A DNA stretch of 15,159 bases, from assembly GCA_002071245.1 (NCBI GenBank), contig MWEV01000111.1, forward strand, positions 1-15,159. Reading direction: 5' to 3'. The notes beneath the pieces were generated by a model. That model was not told where the DNA came from, ran no database searches, and saw nothing but the letters and a program-made list of their open reading frames with translations. Below, one piece after another: positions 1-7,054 of this stretch. Source of the stretch: Deltaproteobacteria bacterium ADurb.Bin026. GTDB lineage: Bacteria; Desulfobacterota; Syntrophorhabdia; Syntrophorhabdales; Syntrophorhabdaceae. Numbering within the stretch: position 1 is the stretch's first letter; every line of letters starts with the position of its first letter. Made by a program: the position numbers and the translations under genes.

Positions 1-16
1 AAAAGGAGTTAATTGG

Positions 17-811
17 ATGAAAAAAACGGTTTTTTTGAGTTTGTTGATGCTATGGCTGCTTATTTTTACATGTATTGCACATGCAACCCCAAATGATGTC
101 AAGAAAGGTGCGGACTTGGTATTGCTTACAGAGGAATATCCGCCTGTTACATTCATGAAGGACGGAAAAGTTTCAGGCTTTGTTACTGATATAGTACGTG
201 AGATGATCTCCCGACAGGGTATTAAAGACAACATTAGATTGATGCCCTGGGACGAAGCGTACAATAAGGCCTTAAATACCCCCAATGTTGTGCTTTTTAG
301 CGCAGAGAGAACACAGAAGCGTGAAAACTTGTTTCAGTGGGTGGGGCCCGTAGGCAAAAACAGCGCAATATTTTATATAAAGAAGGGTTCCGGCATAAAG
401 GTAAACAATCTTGAAGACGCACGAAGGCTTGCCTCGATTGCAACAACTACAAATTGGTTCACCGAACAATACCTAAAAAACAAGGGCTTTACTAATCTGA
501 TAAGCTCCCCCCTTCCCGCAACCAACGTAAAGCAACTTATAGATGGAACCGTTCAGGCTTCGGTTTTTACCGATATCACGATTCCAGAGATTGTGAAGAA
601 TTCCGGTTTCAGCATGAACGACCTGGAACCTGCCTTTATTTTGAGCAATACCTATTTTTATATCGCAATGTCGCTTGGAACACCGGTTGAGGTAGTCAAG
701 AAGTGGCAATCCATCCTGGATGATATGAAAAAAGACGGTACGTTTGAAAAGATATATCGGAGCTATATACCGAATGCAGATTTAAAGGATCTCTTGGAAA
801 TGACACGGTAA
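17..811 (+). CDS. Family 3 extracellular solute-binding protein (ABC transporter, amino-acid-like)
   Basis: This is a 264-residue periplasmic binding protein of the SBP_bac_3 type, which delivers amino acids or related small polar ligands to an ABC permease. Residues 1-24 form a Sec signal peptide: KK near the start, a long hydrophobic core, and an AHA|TP cleavage site. The mature part begins with a typical first strand and ligand loop (LLTEEYPPVTF, then GKVSGFVTDIV). It continues with a segment around residues 95-112 (ERTQKREN, WVGPV) that is characteristic of the family. The length is normal. An AAGGAG ribosome site lies 9 bases before the ATG. No permease or ATPase gene is visible, so it is either an orphan binding protein or the end of an operon that starts left of the window. 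The ligand cannot be told from sequence. Confidence 0.85.
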   Translation: MKKTVFLSLLMLWLLIFTCIAHATPNDVKKGADLVLLTEEYPPVTFMKDGKVSGFVTDIVREMISRQGIKDNIRLMPWDEAYNKALNTPNVVLFSAERTQKRENLFQWVGPVGKNSAIFYIKKGSGIKVNNLEDARRLASIATTTNWFTEQYLKNKGFTNLISSPLPATNVKQLIDGTVQASVFTDITIPEIVKNSGFSMNDLEPAFILSNTYFYIAMSLGTPVEVVKKWQSILDDMKKDGTFEKIYRSYIPNADLKDLLEMTR

Positions 812-852
812 GATTAGGCTGATTAATACCATGCCTTTGTAAGATTAGGTTG
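808..852 (+). repeat. Short imperfect direct repeat after the solute-binding gene
   Basis: The 14-base unit gtaagattagg(c/t)tg occurs at 808-821 and again at 839-852, a spacing of 31 bases, with one mismatch. The first copy covers the stop codon of the solute-binding protein gene. No hairpin with a T-run is seen between this gene and the convergent gene that ends at 904, so termination here is unexplained. The repeat may be a small tandem duplication scar. Confidence 0.4.
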
Positions 853-903
853 CGACATCGGATATTTTTCCCCGACTGTTTGGGCATATAAGATGGATTT
901 CGA

Positions 904-1506
904 TTATTTTTCAGGGGCATCGAAGTCATATTTCAGTCTGTTGCCTGTCTGGGTTAATAACCCTTTAATGAACATCTCTTCGATTATCAGGTCGATTTCG
1001 TTTGTATTTGCTTTGTCTCTTAATAACGACTCGATGTGTTTTTTTAAAGTGCCAGATGTTCTTGGTCTTTTCTGATTGTCTATCTTCTTTAGATTGGACA
1101 CCACAAGGCCTGTAAACTTAGAGGTGGGTAGATCCTCTTTGCTGTCAGCAAGTTCTGCAAGATTGGAAATCCTTTTTATAGGTATGCCGAAGTCGTTTAT
1201 GTATTTCATCAGCGCATCATAACCACTGTCCATGGAAAGTATGATGAGTTCTATGTCTTTTTTGAATCTTTCGCATAAACGACCCAGTTCAAAGGCAATG
1301 TGGAAATCAAGGTTGTTCTTGCCGTCTCCTGCTATTTTGAGCCACCTTACACGTTCGCCGAGTGCCTGTGTCTTTTCAACGACAGTGAAGGGTATTCTGT
1401 TCTGTGATTTGCCTACAAAGATTGCGATTTCTGTATCATCAAGGTTTATAAGTTCCAAATCGAGTTTCTGGACATTTTCAAAATCAATCAAAAGGATGCG
1501 TTGCAT
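904..1506 (-). CDS. PIN/NYN-like domain protein, putative RNase
   Basis: This 200-residue protein has the N-terminal layout of the PIN-like/NYN nuclease superfamily. It starts with a hydrophobic strand ending in an acidic residue (LLIDFENV, D8) and has further acidic positions at D61 and D67 (AGDGKNNLDFH) and D93 (LSMDSGYD). Together these could form the metal-binding site of an RNase. A basic linker around residues 140-152 leads to a small helical, winged-helix-like tail (about 153-195) that may bind nucleic acid. The ATG has only a weak AGAGG-like ribosome site. It lies 128 bases downstream of the endonuclease Q gene on the same strand. The superfamily call is fairly safe. The substrate is unknown, and a protein that binds RNA without cutting it is possible. 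Confidence 0.75.
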   Translation of the reverse strand: MQRILLIDFENVQKLDLELINLDDTEIAIFVGKSQNRIPFTVVEKTQALGERVRWLKIAGDGKNNLDFHIAFELGRLCERFKKDIELIILSMDSGYDALMKYINDFGIPIKRISNLAELADSKEDLPTSKFTGLVVSNLKKIDNQKRPRTSGTLKKHIESLLRDKANTNEIDLIIEEMFIKGLLTQTGNRLKYDFDAPEK

Positions 1507-1634
1507 GTTAGAAGCCTCTGTTTTAAAAAGATAACTATTTTACAAAAATTAAACAAGATAAATTAACCCAAATATATTCAAATCTGAACCTGGCAGCATT
1601 TTTATAATTCACCTGATGGGGTTTATAATTTTAC

Positions 1635-2870
1635 CTACACAGCAAAACCGGGAATTTTAATCTTACCGTAGCTACCGTCAAAACCTGGCGTGATATGAAC
1701 ATGCCCGGAACGTACACGTGATATGGCATCACTGATTAGAGACATGCCTGCCTTTTCGACATCATCAAGAGGAATGTCCTTGAGGATTTTTAACTCATTG
1801 CCAAGTGCTCGAATCGTTCTCCAGTACATGTTTTCCGCCTTCTTGCTGTTTGGACCAACATTCAGGACATTGCCGATAATTTCGATTAAGGGTATTAGAT
1901 ACAAAGCAGATGGCGCACCCTCTGGCTTGAACCCCCTCTTTCTATCTGCGAGCGTCCTTACACGATGTAAGACCCCTACAGTAAGTTTTTTTCCACAGAT
2001 AGGACAGATATATCCATGCCGTATTGTGTCCTCAGGCGTGAAATTTACACCACACGCCCTGTGACCATCGTGGTAATATTTTCCCTCTTCAGGATAAAAC
2101 TCTACAGTTCCAACGAAACCATCCTTTGTTTTAATGGCGTTTATTATGCCTTTATATGACAATTCCGCATTGATTATATTTGCCTCTCTGCCGATCTTGG
2201 ACGGTGAATGGGCATCGGAGTTCGAGACTAAAGATATACTGTCAAGGGCAGAAATCATCCGGTTCATCGAAGGATCTGAAGAAAGACCTGTTTCGATGGC
2301 AGAAATATGACAAGCCCTGTCTTCATAGCACTCAAAAAGGGAATCAAAGCCCGATGAACCAAAAACCGAGAAGTGTGGGGTCCATGCATGGGCAGGAATT
2401 ACCAGGGCATCTGGGCATATATCCAGAACAATATCGAGAAGTGTTTTAGCGTCAAGGCCGAGTATGGGTCTTCCATCAGAACTTATATTCCCCAAAAATG
2501 AGAGTGCTTTCTGTATTTTTTCTGCATCATCAATATCAGGAACGAGTATCAGGGAATGTATCTTTCTTGTCTTGCCATATTTGGTGTATATGGAGCTTAT
2601 TTCAGCGGAAAGCATGAAAAACACATCTGCCCTGCATAGGTCAGGTATGTCATCCGCCGAAAATTCAGTTTTCAAGCTGAACAATCCGTTGCCGCATGGC
2701 TTAAGCTTATCTTTTAATTCCTTCAACCATGCCGGATGGGTAAAATCGCCTGTACCAACAACCGTTATGCCCTTTATCTGTGCCCATTTCCATATCATTT
2801 CGGGAACCATCTCCTTGCTTGTTGCCCTGGAATACTTCGAATGGATATGGAGGTCTGCAAAAAAAAGCAT
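1635..2870 (-). CDS. Endonuclease Q family protein (PHP domain, TIGR00375-like)
   Basis: This 411-residue protein matches the endonuclease Q family. Characterised members nick DNA 5' of deaminated bases (uracil, hypoxanthine, xanthine) and abasic sites. The N-terminal PHP domain shows the metal-binding series: DLHIHS (H8, H10), GTGDFTHP (D42, H45), SAEIS (E90), IHSLI (H105), PAHAW (H161) and NSDAH (D219, H221). A zinc-finger-like segment follows (C273, then CPIC at 289-292). The C-terminal end carries GHVHITPGFDGSYGKI at about 389-404, a motif I associate with this family. The length is close to the roughly 400-425 residues of known members. No Shine-Dalgarno sequence precedes the ATG; instead a run of seven A's abuts it. 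An extended -10 promoter lies about 45 bases upstream. The family is best known from archaea and a minority of bacteria. Confidence 0.88.
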   Translation of the reverse strand: MLFFADLHIHSKYSRATSKEMVPEMIWKWAQIKGITVVGTGDFTHPAWLKELKDKLKPCGNGLFSLKTEFSADDIPDLCRADVFFMLSAEISSIYTKYGKTRKIHSLILVPDIDDAEKIQKALSFLGNISSDGRPILGLDAKTLLDIVLDICPDALVIPAHAWTPHFSVFGSSGFDSLFECYEDRACHISAIETGLSSDPSMNRMISALDSISLVSNSDAHSPSKIGREANIINAELSYKGIINAIKTKDGFVGTVEFYPEEGKYYHDGHRACGVNFTPEDTIRHGYICPICGKKLTVGVLHRVRTLADRKRGFKPEGAPSALYLIPLIEIIGNVLNVGPNSKKAENMYWRTIRALGNELKILKDIPLDDVEKAGMSLISDAISRVRSGHVHITPGFDGSYGKIKIPGFAV

Positions 2871-2914
2871 ATTTTTTTGAGGGATGGCCTTTACAAAGCA
2901 AATGGATTTCGATA

Positions 2915-2923
2915 ATTATATCA
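2915..2923 (-). promoter_or_regulatory. Extended -10 promoter for the endonuclease Q gene
   Basis: Read on the minus strand this is TGATATAAT, that is a perfect TATAAT preceded by the TGn extended -10 element. The -35 position 17 bases upstream (2938-2943) reads ACCACA, only a half match, which is common with extended -10 sites. The predicted start near 2908 would leave a 5' leader of about 38 bases. Confidence 0.55.
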
Positions 2924-2964
2924 CAGCAGATCATATTTGTGGTAAGGTTTTATAAAAAGGTTAT

Positions 2965-3369
2965 ATGGATTCAAAAGGATTCATTACACGATATAAAGAC
3001 AAAAACCCGACCATTCACCGTGATGCCTTTGTGGATGTTTCTTCCCGCATTATAGGGGATGTAAACATCGGTGCAGGTGCAAGCATATGGCCGATGGCGG
3101 TACTGAGGGCAGACAGCGAAGGCATAAGGGTAGGCAGGAGGGCGGCAATTTTGGACTTAGTTCTTATAGAAGCGCCAAAATCATATCCTGTCATTGTTGA
3201 AGAAGAGTCCATCATAAGCCATAACGTGGTTATTCATGGCGCACATATCCATGCATGTGTACTTGTGGGCATAGGTGCAATTGTGCTTGAAGGGGCGGTC
3301 ATTTCAAGCGGTTCTGTGGTAGGGGCGGGGTGCGTGAGACAAGTGAAAAGGAAAGACGAAATATCATGA
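2965..3369 (+). CDS. Gamma-class carbonic anhydrase-like protein, shortened and probably degenerate
   Basis: This 134-residue left-handed beta-helix (hexapeptide repeat) protein resembles the gamma carbonic anhydrase/YrdA/PaaY group. The usual N-terminal run is present: an IGDVNIGAGASIWP segment followed by VLRADSEGIRVG. The later SHNVVIHG keeps two of the three metal-binding histidines. The first metal ligand, the His of the usual VVHV, aligns with Glu in LVLIEAP, and the Gln of the usual NIQD aligns with Leu. After VVGAG the roughly 20 residues that normally carry the GxPAK(V/P) turn are missing. The frame then closes at 3369, while a piece resembling the usual C-terminal helix continues in another frame to 3437. 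Normal members have 170-185 residues. The ATG has a modest AAGG site. It is either a pseudogene in progress or a non-enzymatic trimer. Confidence 0.7.
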   Translation: MDSKGFITRYKDKNPTIHRDAFVDVSSRIIGDVNIGAGASIWPMAVLRADSEGIRVGRRAAILDLVLIEAPKSYPVIVEEESIISHNVVIHGAHIHACVLVGIGAIVLEGAVISSGSVVGAGCVRQVKRKDEIS

Positions 3370-3437
3370 TGCAGGTGGAAGAACTTTACGCTAAATCCCG
3401 TGAATATAAAAGACTGTATGAGAATAAATCGCCATAG
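3366..3437 (+). other. Out-of-frame C-terminal helix remnant of the gamma-CA-like gene
   Basis: Starting at the ATG that overlaps the preceding stop (ATGATG at 3366), this frame reads 23 codons with the pattern VEELYAKSREYKRLYE. That matches the usual gamma carbonic anhydrase C-terminal amphipathic helix (EE...A..Y..L..EY). It ends three bases before the GTG of the kinase gene. The simplest reading is a frameshift that split the gene. Translation by stop/start coupling as a tiny separate peptide is possible but less likely. Confidence 0.5.
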
Positions 3438-3440
3438 AAT

Positions 3441-4241
3441 GTGAAAATGCTGAAAAAAATCATGTATGATGCGTATAGCATTTATTCTATAGAAGGCGCT
3501 GAAGGTGATATCGAACCAGCTAAGTTGCTCGATGCACTCATGAATGCAGATATACTTGAAGGCAAAGGGAGAGGCAGTATAAAGGTGTTCTCCCTTGGAG
3601 ACAGGAGGATTGCATGCAGAAGATTCATACACGGTGGTCTTTTAAGGGGGTTAACAAAGGACCATTTTTTTTCAGGTGAGAGGGCAATAAGAGAACTTAA
3701 AATTATTCTGTATCTGAAAAATGCCGGGTTTCCTGTCGTGGAGCCTTACTGTGCAATCGTTGAAAGGCGCGGTATCAAAAAAATTCCTTATATCCTTACC
3801 CTGTTTGAAGAAGGGGCAACAAATCTGCTGGATTTTTTTTCCAGGGTGGAGGGCAGATCGAAAATTGTGAATATTAAAAGATTTGCAGGTTATATGTATG
3901 ACCTTGAGAGACTCGGGGTATATCACCCGGATCTACACCTGAACAACGTGCTCATAACAAAAGATAATCAAATGAAATTTCTTGATTTTGATAAGGCTTC
4001 GGTAGGCATTGTAACCCTAAGGGACATGGAGCGTATGTTCTGGAGGCTTAACAGACATGTTGAAAAGATGGCAAAAAAAGGATATAACGGCATAATCGGC
4101 ACACGGGAAAAGACACTGTTTTTAAGAAGCTATGAGAGACTTTCCGGCCATGATATGCTACAGGTTATGCAAAAACATGTGAAATATCAAGGATTACTCG
4201 ATAAAACAGGCTGGTTTTTGGATTCGTTATTGTATAGGTGA
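3441..4241 (+). CDS. Lipopolysaccharide kinase, Kdo/WaaP (KdkA-like) family
   Basis: This is a 266-residue protein-kinase-fold enzyme of the LPS core kinase group, which phosphorylates Kdo or heptose of the inner core at the cytoplasmic face. Visible motifs are the ARG-rich N-lobe segment FIHGGLLRGLTKDHFFSGERA (first part around 63-82), the catalytic loop HPDLHLNN (H162, D164, N168) and the metal-binding LDFDKA (D182, D184). The length fits KdkA-type kinases. The start is either GTG at 3441 or the in-frame ATG at 3447; neither has a clear ribosome site, so translation may be coupled to the reading frame ending at 3437. It is convergent with an LpxL-type acyltransferase, which supports an LPS role. 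The precise sugar acceptor is unknown. Confidence 0.82.
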   Translation: MKMLKKIMYDAYSIYSIEGAEGDIEPAKLLDALMNADILEGKGRGSIKVFSLGDRRIACRRFIHGGLLRGLTKDHFFSGERAIRELKIILYLKNAGFPVVEPYCAIVERRGIKKIPYILTLFEEGATNLLDFFSRVEGRSKIVNIKRFAGYMYDLERLGVYHPDLHLNNVLITKDNQMKFLDFDKASVGIVTLRDMERMFWRLNRHVEKMAKKGYNGIIGTREKTLFLRSYERLSGHDMLQVMQKHVKYQGLLDKTGWFLDSLLYR

Positions 4242-4260
4242 GACATCTCACCTTCTTTTT
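4236..4260 (+). terminator. Hairpin at the convergent kinase/acyltransferase ends
   Basis: A perfect 7-bp stem (4236-4242 with 4247-4253, loop ACAT) is followed on the plus strand by TCTTTTT, so it works as an intrinsic terminator for the LPS kinase gene. The TGA of the kinase (4239-4241) lies in one arm and the TGA of the oppositely oriented acyltransferase (4248-4250 in reverse) lies in the other. The minus-strand side lacks a T-run. Confidence 0.6.
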
Positions 4261-5132
4261 CTGCCCCACCTTCTGTGTACCCAGAACCATTCTTCAGGAT
4301 ATTGGAGAATGATACTTTCGAGGAATGCGTTGATTTTTCTCGTATTTTTATGGATGAGTTCCTCGATGTTGCCTTTTCTTTCCATTTCGATTGGCTCACC
4401 ACAAACAAGCGTGTATCTCAAAAATCCTTTGCGTACAAGATGGAATGGAATTACAGGCGCACCCGTTTTCATGCCTATCATGGCAATGCCTCTTGAGGTT
4501 GGAACATCTTGACCAAAAAGCTCAACCAAGACCCCTTTTGATCTTTTTTCCCTTTGGTCAGCAAGAATCGCGATGATTTTGTTTTCCTTAAGGCAACGCA
4601 TAATGTCTTTGCTGGTGTTTATGTTGGGAAGGATCTTAAGTCCTGTCGAGACCCTGAGGCTATTTAGAAAATTATTAAGCGATACATGTCTTTTTAAGGG
4701 TCGGGCAAGCGCAATAACATCATTTTCAAAAAAACGCGATGTGATACCCATAATCTCCCAGTTTGCAAAATGAAACACAAGCGCAATAAGACCCTTTTTC
4801 GTCTTTAACGCATCATCTGCAAAATGCCTGTTTTCGATCGTAAACCTATCGTCGCATTCTGTTTCAGAGAGGTGTGGCACCAAAAGCAATTCAACAAAAT
4901 TTACCCCCATATTCTCAAAGCATTTTTTTGCAATGCGTTTTTGCCATGAGGTGTCTGAATTGGCAAATACCCTCCTTATATTCGATATAGCAACATCCCG
5001 CCTGCTTTTGAGTATATAATAGGCTATTCTACCGAAGAAAATGCCAACACCATATCGAGCCTTTTCCGGCAATATACGGATTAACAATTGAAAAAGTTTT
5101 AGTATGAAAATAAGTACAGAGTCTATGGACAC
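4248..5132 (-). CDS. Lysophospholipid/lipid A acyltransferase, LpxL/HtrB type
   Basis: This 294-residue inner-membrane enzyme of the LpxL/HtrB/MsbB family adds the secondary acyl chains to Kdo-lipid A. Residues 5-20 form an N-terminal hydrophobic anchor. The catalytic H-x4-E motif is HFANWE (H121, E126). Downstream are a family-typical ADQREKRSKG segment and the APVIPFH segment. The length is normal, at about 290-310 residues for the family. The chosen start is GTG at 5132, six bases after the stop of the Trm112-like gene, with little Shine-Dalgarno signal, so translation is probably coupled. It is the last gene of the long minus-strand cluster and meets the LPS kinase gene tail to tail. Which acyl position it modifies cannot be told from sequence. 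Confidence 0.85.
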   Translation of the reverse strand: MSIDSVLIFILKLFQLLIRILPEKARYGVGIFFGRIAYYILKSRRDVAISNIRRVFANSDTSWQKRIAKKCFENMGVNFVELLLVPHLSETECDDRFTIENRHFADDALKTKKGLIALVFHFANWEIMGITSRFFENDVIALARPLKRHVSLNNFLNSLRVSTGLKILPNINTSKDIMRCLKENKIIAILADQREKRSKGVLVELFGQDVPTSRGIAMIGMKTGAPVIPFHLVRKGFLRYTLVCGEPIEMERKGNIEELIHKNTRKINAFLESIILQYPEEWFWVHRRWGRKRR

Positions 5133-5138
5133 CTGAAT

Positions 5139-5315
5139 CTACTTCGGGGCAATCTTTACAGCTTCATCGATAAGCATTATCGGTATGTCATCCTTAATAG
5201 GATACATCAATTTGCAGGCATAGCATATAAGACCATCCTCAGATTCATTGAGGACGATATCGCCTTTACATTTTGGACAGCACAATATCTCGAGCAGTTC
5301 CTTTTTAATAGGCAA
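5139..5315 (-). CDS. Trm112-like small zinc-ribbon protein
   Basis: This 58-codon gene sits between rpsA and the acyltransferase gene. Its product begins MPIKKELLEI, then CCPKCKGD (C12/C13 and C16), then CYACK (C31, C34) and finally YPIKDDIPIMLIDEA. This is the signature of the Trm112/UPF0434 family, whose eukaryotic and archaeal members bind and activate methyltransferases. Two CxxC pairs make a zinc ribbon. The start is TTG at 5315, chosen because GGAGGG lies six bases before it and because the family starts exactly with MPIKKELLEI. It starts 17 bases after the rpsA stop and ends six bases before the next start. Its partner enzyme in bacteria is not established; a small role next to lipid A genes is often seen. 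Confidence 0.88.
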   Translation of the reverse strand: MPIKKELLEILCCPKCKGDIVLNESEDGLICYACKLMYPIKDDIPIMLIDEAVKIAPK

Positions 5316-5332
5316 TCTTGCCCTCCATGTTT

Positions 5333-7045
5333 TTATGTATTTTCTGCATCGTTCCTTTTTGCCGAACGTTCAAAAAAATCTCCAAGAGTAGAAAGGGCGC
5401 CTTCATCTCTTGTATATGTTTCAATTGTCTTATCCTCCTCAACCTTCCTTATCGCCTTCATGCTCAAGCCAATCCTTTTGTTTCTTGCATCTATGTTCAA
5501 TACCATTGCCCTTACTTTGTCGTCTATATTGAACAGTTCGGAAGGGTGCTTGCCTTTTGCTTCATCCACCTCTGATATGTGGATAAGTCCTTCTATGCCG
5601 TTTTCTATCTCAATAAATATACCGAAATCGGTCAGGCTTGTTATATAGCCCTCAACAATATCTCCTACATGATAGTGTTCTGTTATATCTGACCAGGGGT
5701 CTTCGTTAAGTTGTTTTATGCTAAGTGAAAACTTCTTCTGTCCTTTGTCAATATTTATAACGAGGGCGTCCACCATTGAACCCTTTTTATAGGTGTCTGT
5801 TACGGACTTTTTTCTTCTTGACCATGACACCTCTGACATGTGCACAAGACCGTCAATACCGTTTCCGATTCCTACAAACATCCCAAAATCCGTTATGTTT
5901 TTAACCTTGCCTTTAATAACCGAGCCAACAGGATATTCACGGGCAAGTTCATCCCACGGGTCAGGCATCAATTGTTTAAGCCCTAAAGAGATCCTTTTCT
6001 TTTCATTATCTATACCAAGGATAACGAGTTCAAGCCATTCCCCTTTTTTTACAATTTTTCCAGGGTTCTTTATCTTTCTGTCCCAACTCATTTCACTGAT
6101 ATGAAGAAGACCCTCCACACCCTGTTCGAGTTCCACAAAAACCCCGTAGTCTATAATGCCCACAACCTTTCCTTTAACCTTTTCACCTATTGGATACTTT
6201 TCGTTTACCTTGAGCCACGGATCAGGTTTTAACTGTTTAATGCTAACAGACACCTTCTGATTCTCAGGGTCGATTTCCAGTACCTTGACCTTTACCTCAT
6301 CGCCAACTCTCAAATATTCTTTTGGATGCGTGATCCTTCCCCATGTAATTTCGTTAAGATAGAGAAAGCCATCTACCCCGCCTAAATCTATGAATGCACC
6401 ATAATCGGTTATGTTTCTTACAAAACCATAAAGAACCTGGTCTTTCTTAGTGTTTTTCCAGAATTCACTCTTTTTCTTCTCTTTTTCTTCTTCCAAAAAG
6501 ATTCTTCTCGAGACAATAACATTACCCTTTCTTTGGTTTACCTTTATGATCTTGAACCTTAGGTGTCTGCCCACAAAGGACGAGGCGTTCTTCACTGGCT
6601 TTATGTCAACCTGGGAGATGGGCAGAAAGGCATTAACCCCTATATCTACTGAAAAACCACCTTTTACTTCGGAGACGATATCCCCATCAACATAGGTCCC
6701 ATCCTCAAAGGACTGATTTATCTTCTGCCACGTTCTGATGAAATCTACTTTTTGTTTTGAGAGCAGTAACAGGCCAAACTCCCTTTCTCTGCCAACTATC
6801 ATTACCTCGACTTCATCGCCCACCTGTGCCTTTAATTCACCTGTTTTGCTTGTGAATTCAGACGTCGATACCTTGCCTTCAGATTTTAAACCTACATCAA
6901 CGATGACCGTATCACCGTTGATGTTGATTATCTTTCCTTTTAAAATATTACCGTTTTGCAGGCTTTTCATGGAAGTTTCGTAGAGAGCTCTCATCTCTTC
7001 TTCAGTTTTTTCTTTTTGAACTCCAGTTTCACCTATATCAAGCAT
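5333..7045 (-). CDS. rpsA: 30S ribosomal protein S1
   Basis: This 570-residue protein has six consecutive S1 (OB-fold) RNA-binding repeats, as in Gram-negative S1, which brings mRNA to the 30S subunit. The repeats start near residues 33, 119, 202, 287, 374 and 461. The last four are the most regular, with the pattern G-x-V-x-x-I-x-D-[YF]-G-x-F-[VI] and later EGLLHISE or DGLVHMSE. The first two are more divergent, which fits their usual role in binding the ribosome. The ATG is preceded by AGGGGG with six bases between. It begins nine bases after the ispH stop, so it is likely co-transcribed with cmk and ispH. Neighbouring cmk, ispH and rpsA genes are common in many bacteria. Confidence 0.96.
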   Translation of the reverse strand: MLDIGETGVQKEKTEEEMRALYETSMKSLQNGNILKGKIININGDTVIVDVGLKSEGKVSTSEFTSKTGELKAQVGDEVEVMIVGREREFGLLLLSKQKVDFIRTWQKINQSFEDGTYVDGDIVSEVKGGFSVDIGVNAFLPISQVDIKPVKNASSFVGRHLRFKIIKVNQRKGNVIVSRRIFLEEEKEKKKSEFWKNTKKDQVLYGFVRNITDYGAFIDLGGVDGFLYLNEITWGRITHPKEYLRVGDEVKVKVLEIDPENQKVSVSIKQLKPDPWLKVNEKYPIGEKVKGKVVGIIDYGVFVELEQGVEGLLHISEMSWDRKIKNPGKIVKKGEWLELVILGIDNEKKRISLGLKQLMPDPWDELAREYPVGSVIKGKVKNITDFGMFVGIGNGIDGLVHMSEVSWSRRKKSVTDTYKKGSMVDALVINIDKGQKKFSLSIKQLNEDPWSDITEHYHVGDIVEGYITSLTDFGIFIEIENGIEGLIHISEVDEAKGKHPSELFNIDDKVRAMVLNIDARNKRIGLSMKAIRKVEEDKTIETYTRDEGALSTLGDFFERSAKRNDAENT

Positions 7046-7054
7046 GTAAGCCCC

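Noticed and set aside
812..903. Terminator between the solute-binding gene and the PIN-like gene
   Set aside because: Only a 4-bp TCGG/CCGA pairing around a T-run could be found, which is too weak to call.
2180..2449. 89-codon plus-strand frame inside the endonuclease Q gene
   Set aside because: It is antisense to conserved PHP motifs with a composition typical of a shadow frame.
5333..7045. Repeats inside rpsA as a DNA repeat array
   Set aside because: They are the diverged coding repeats of six S1 domains, not a nucleotide repeat element or CRISPR.
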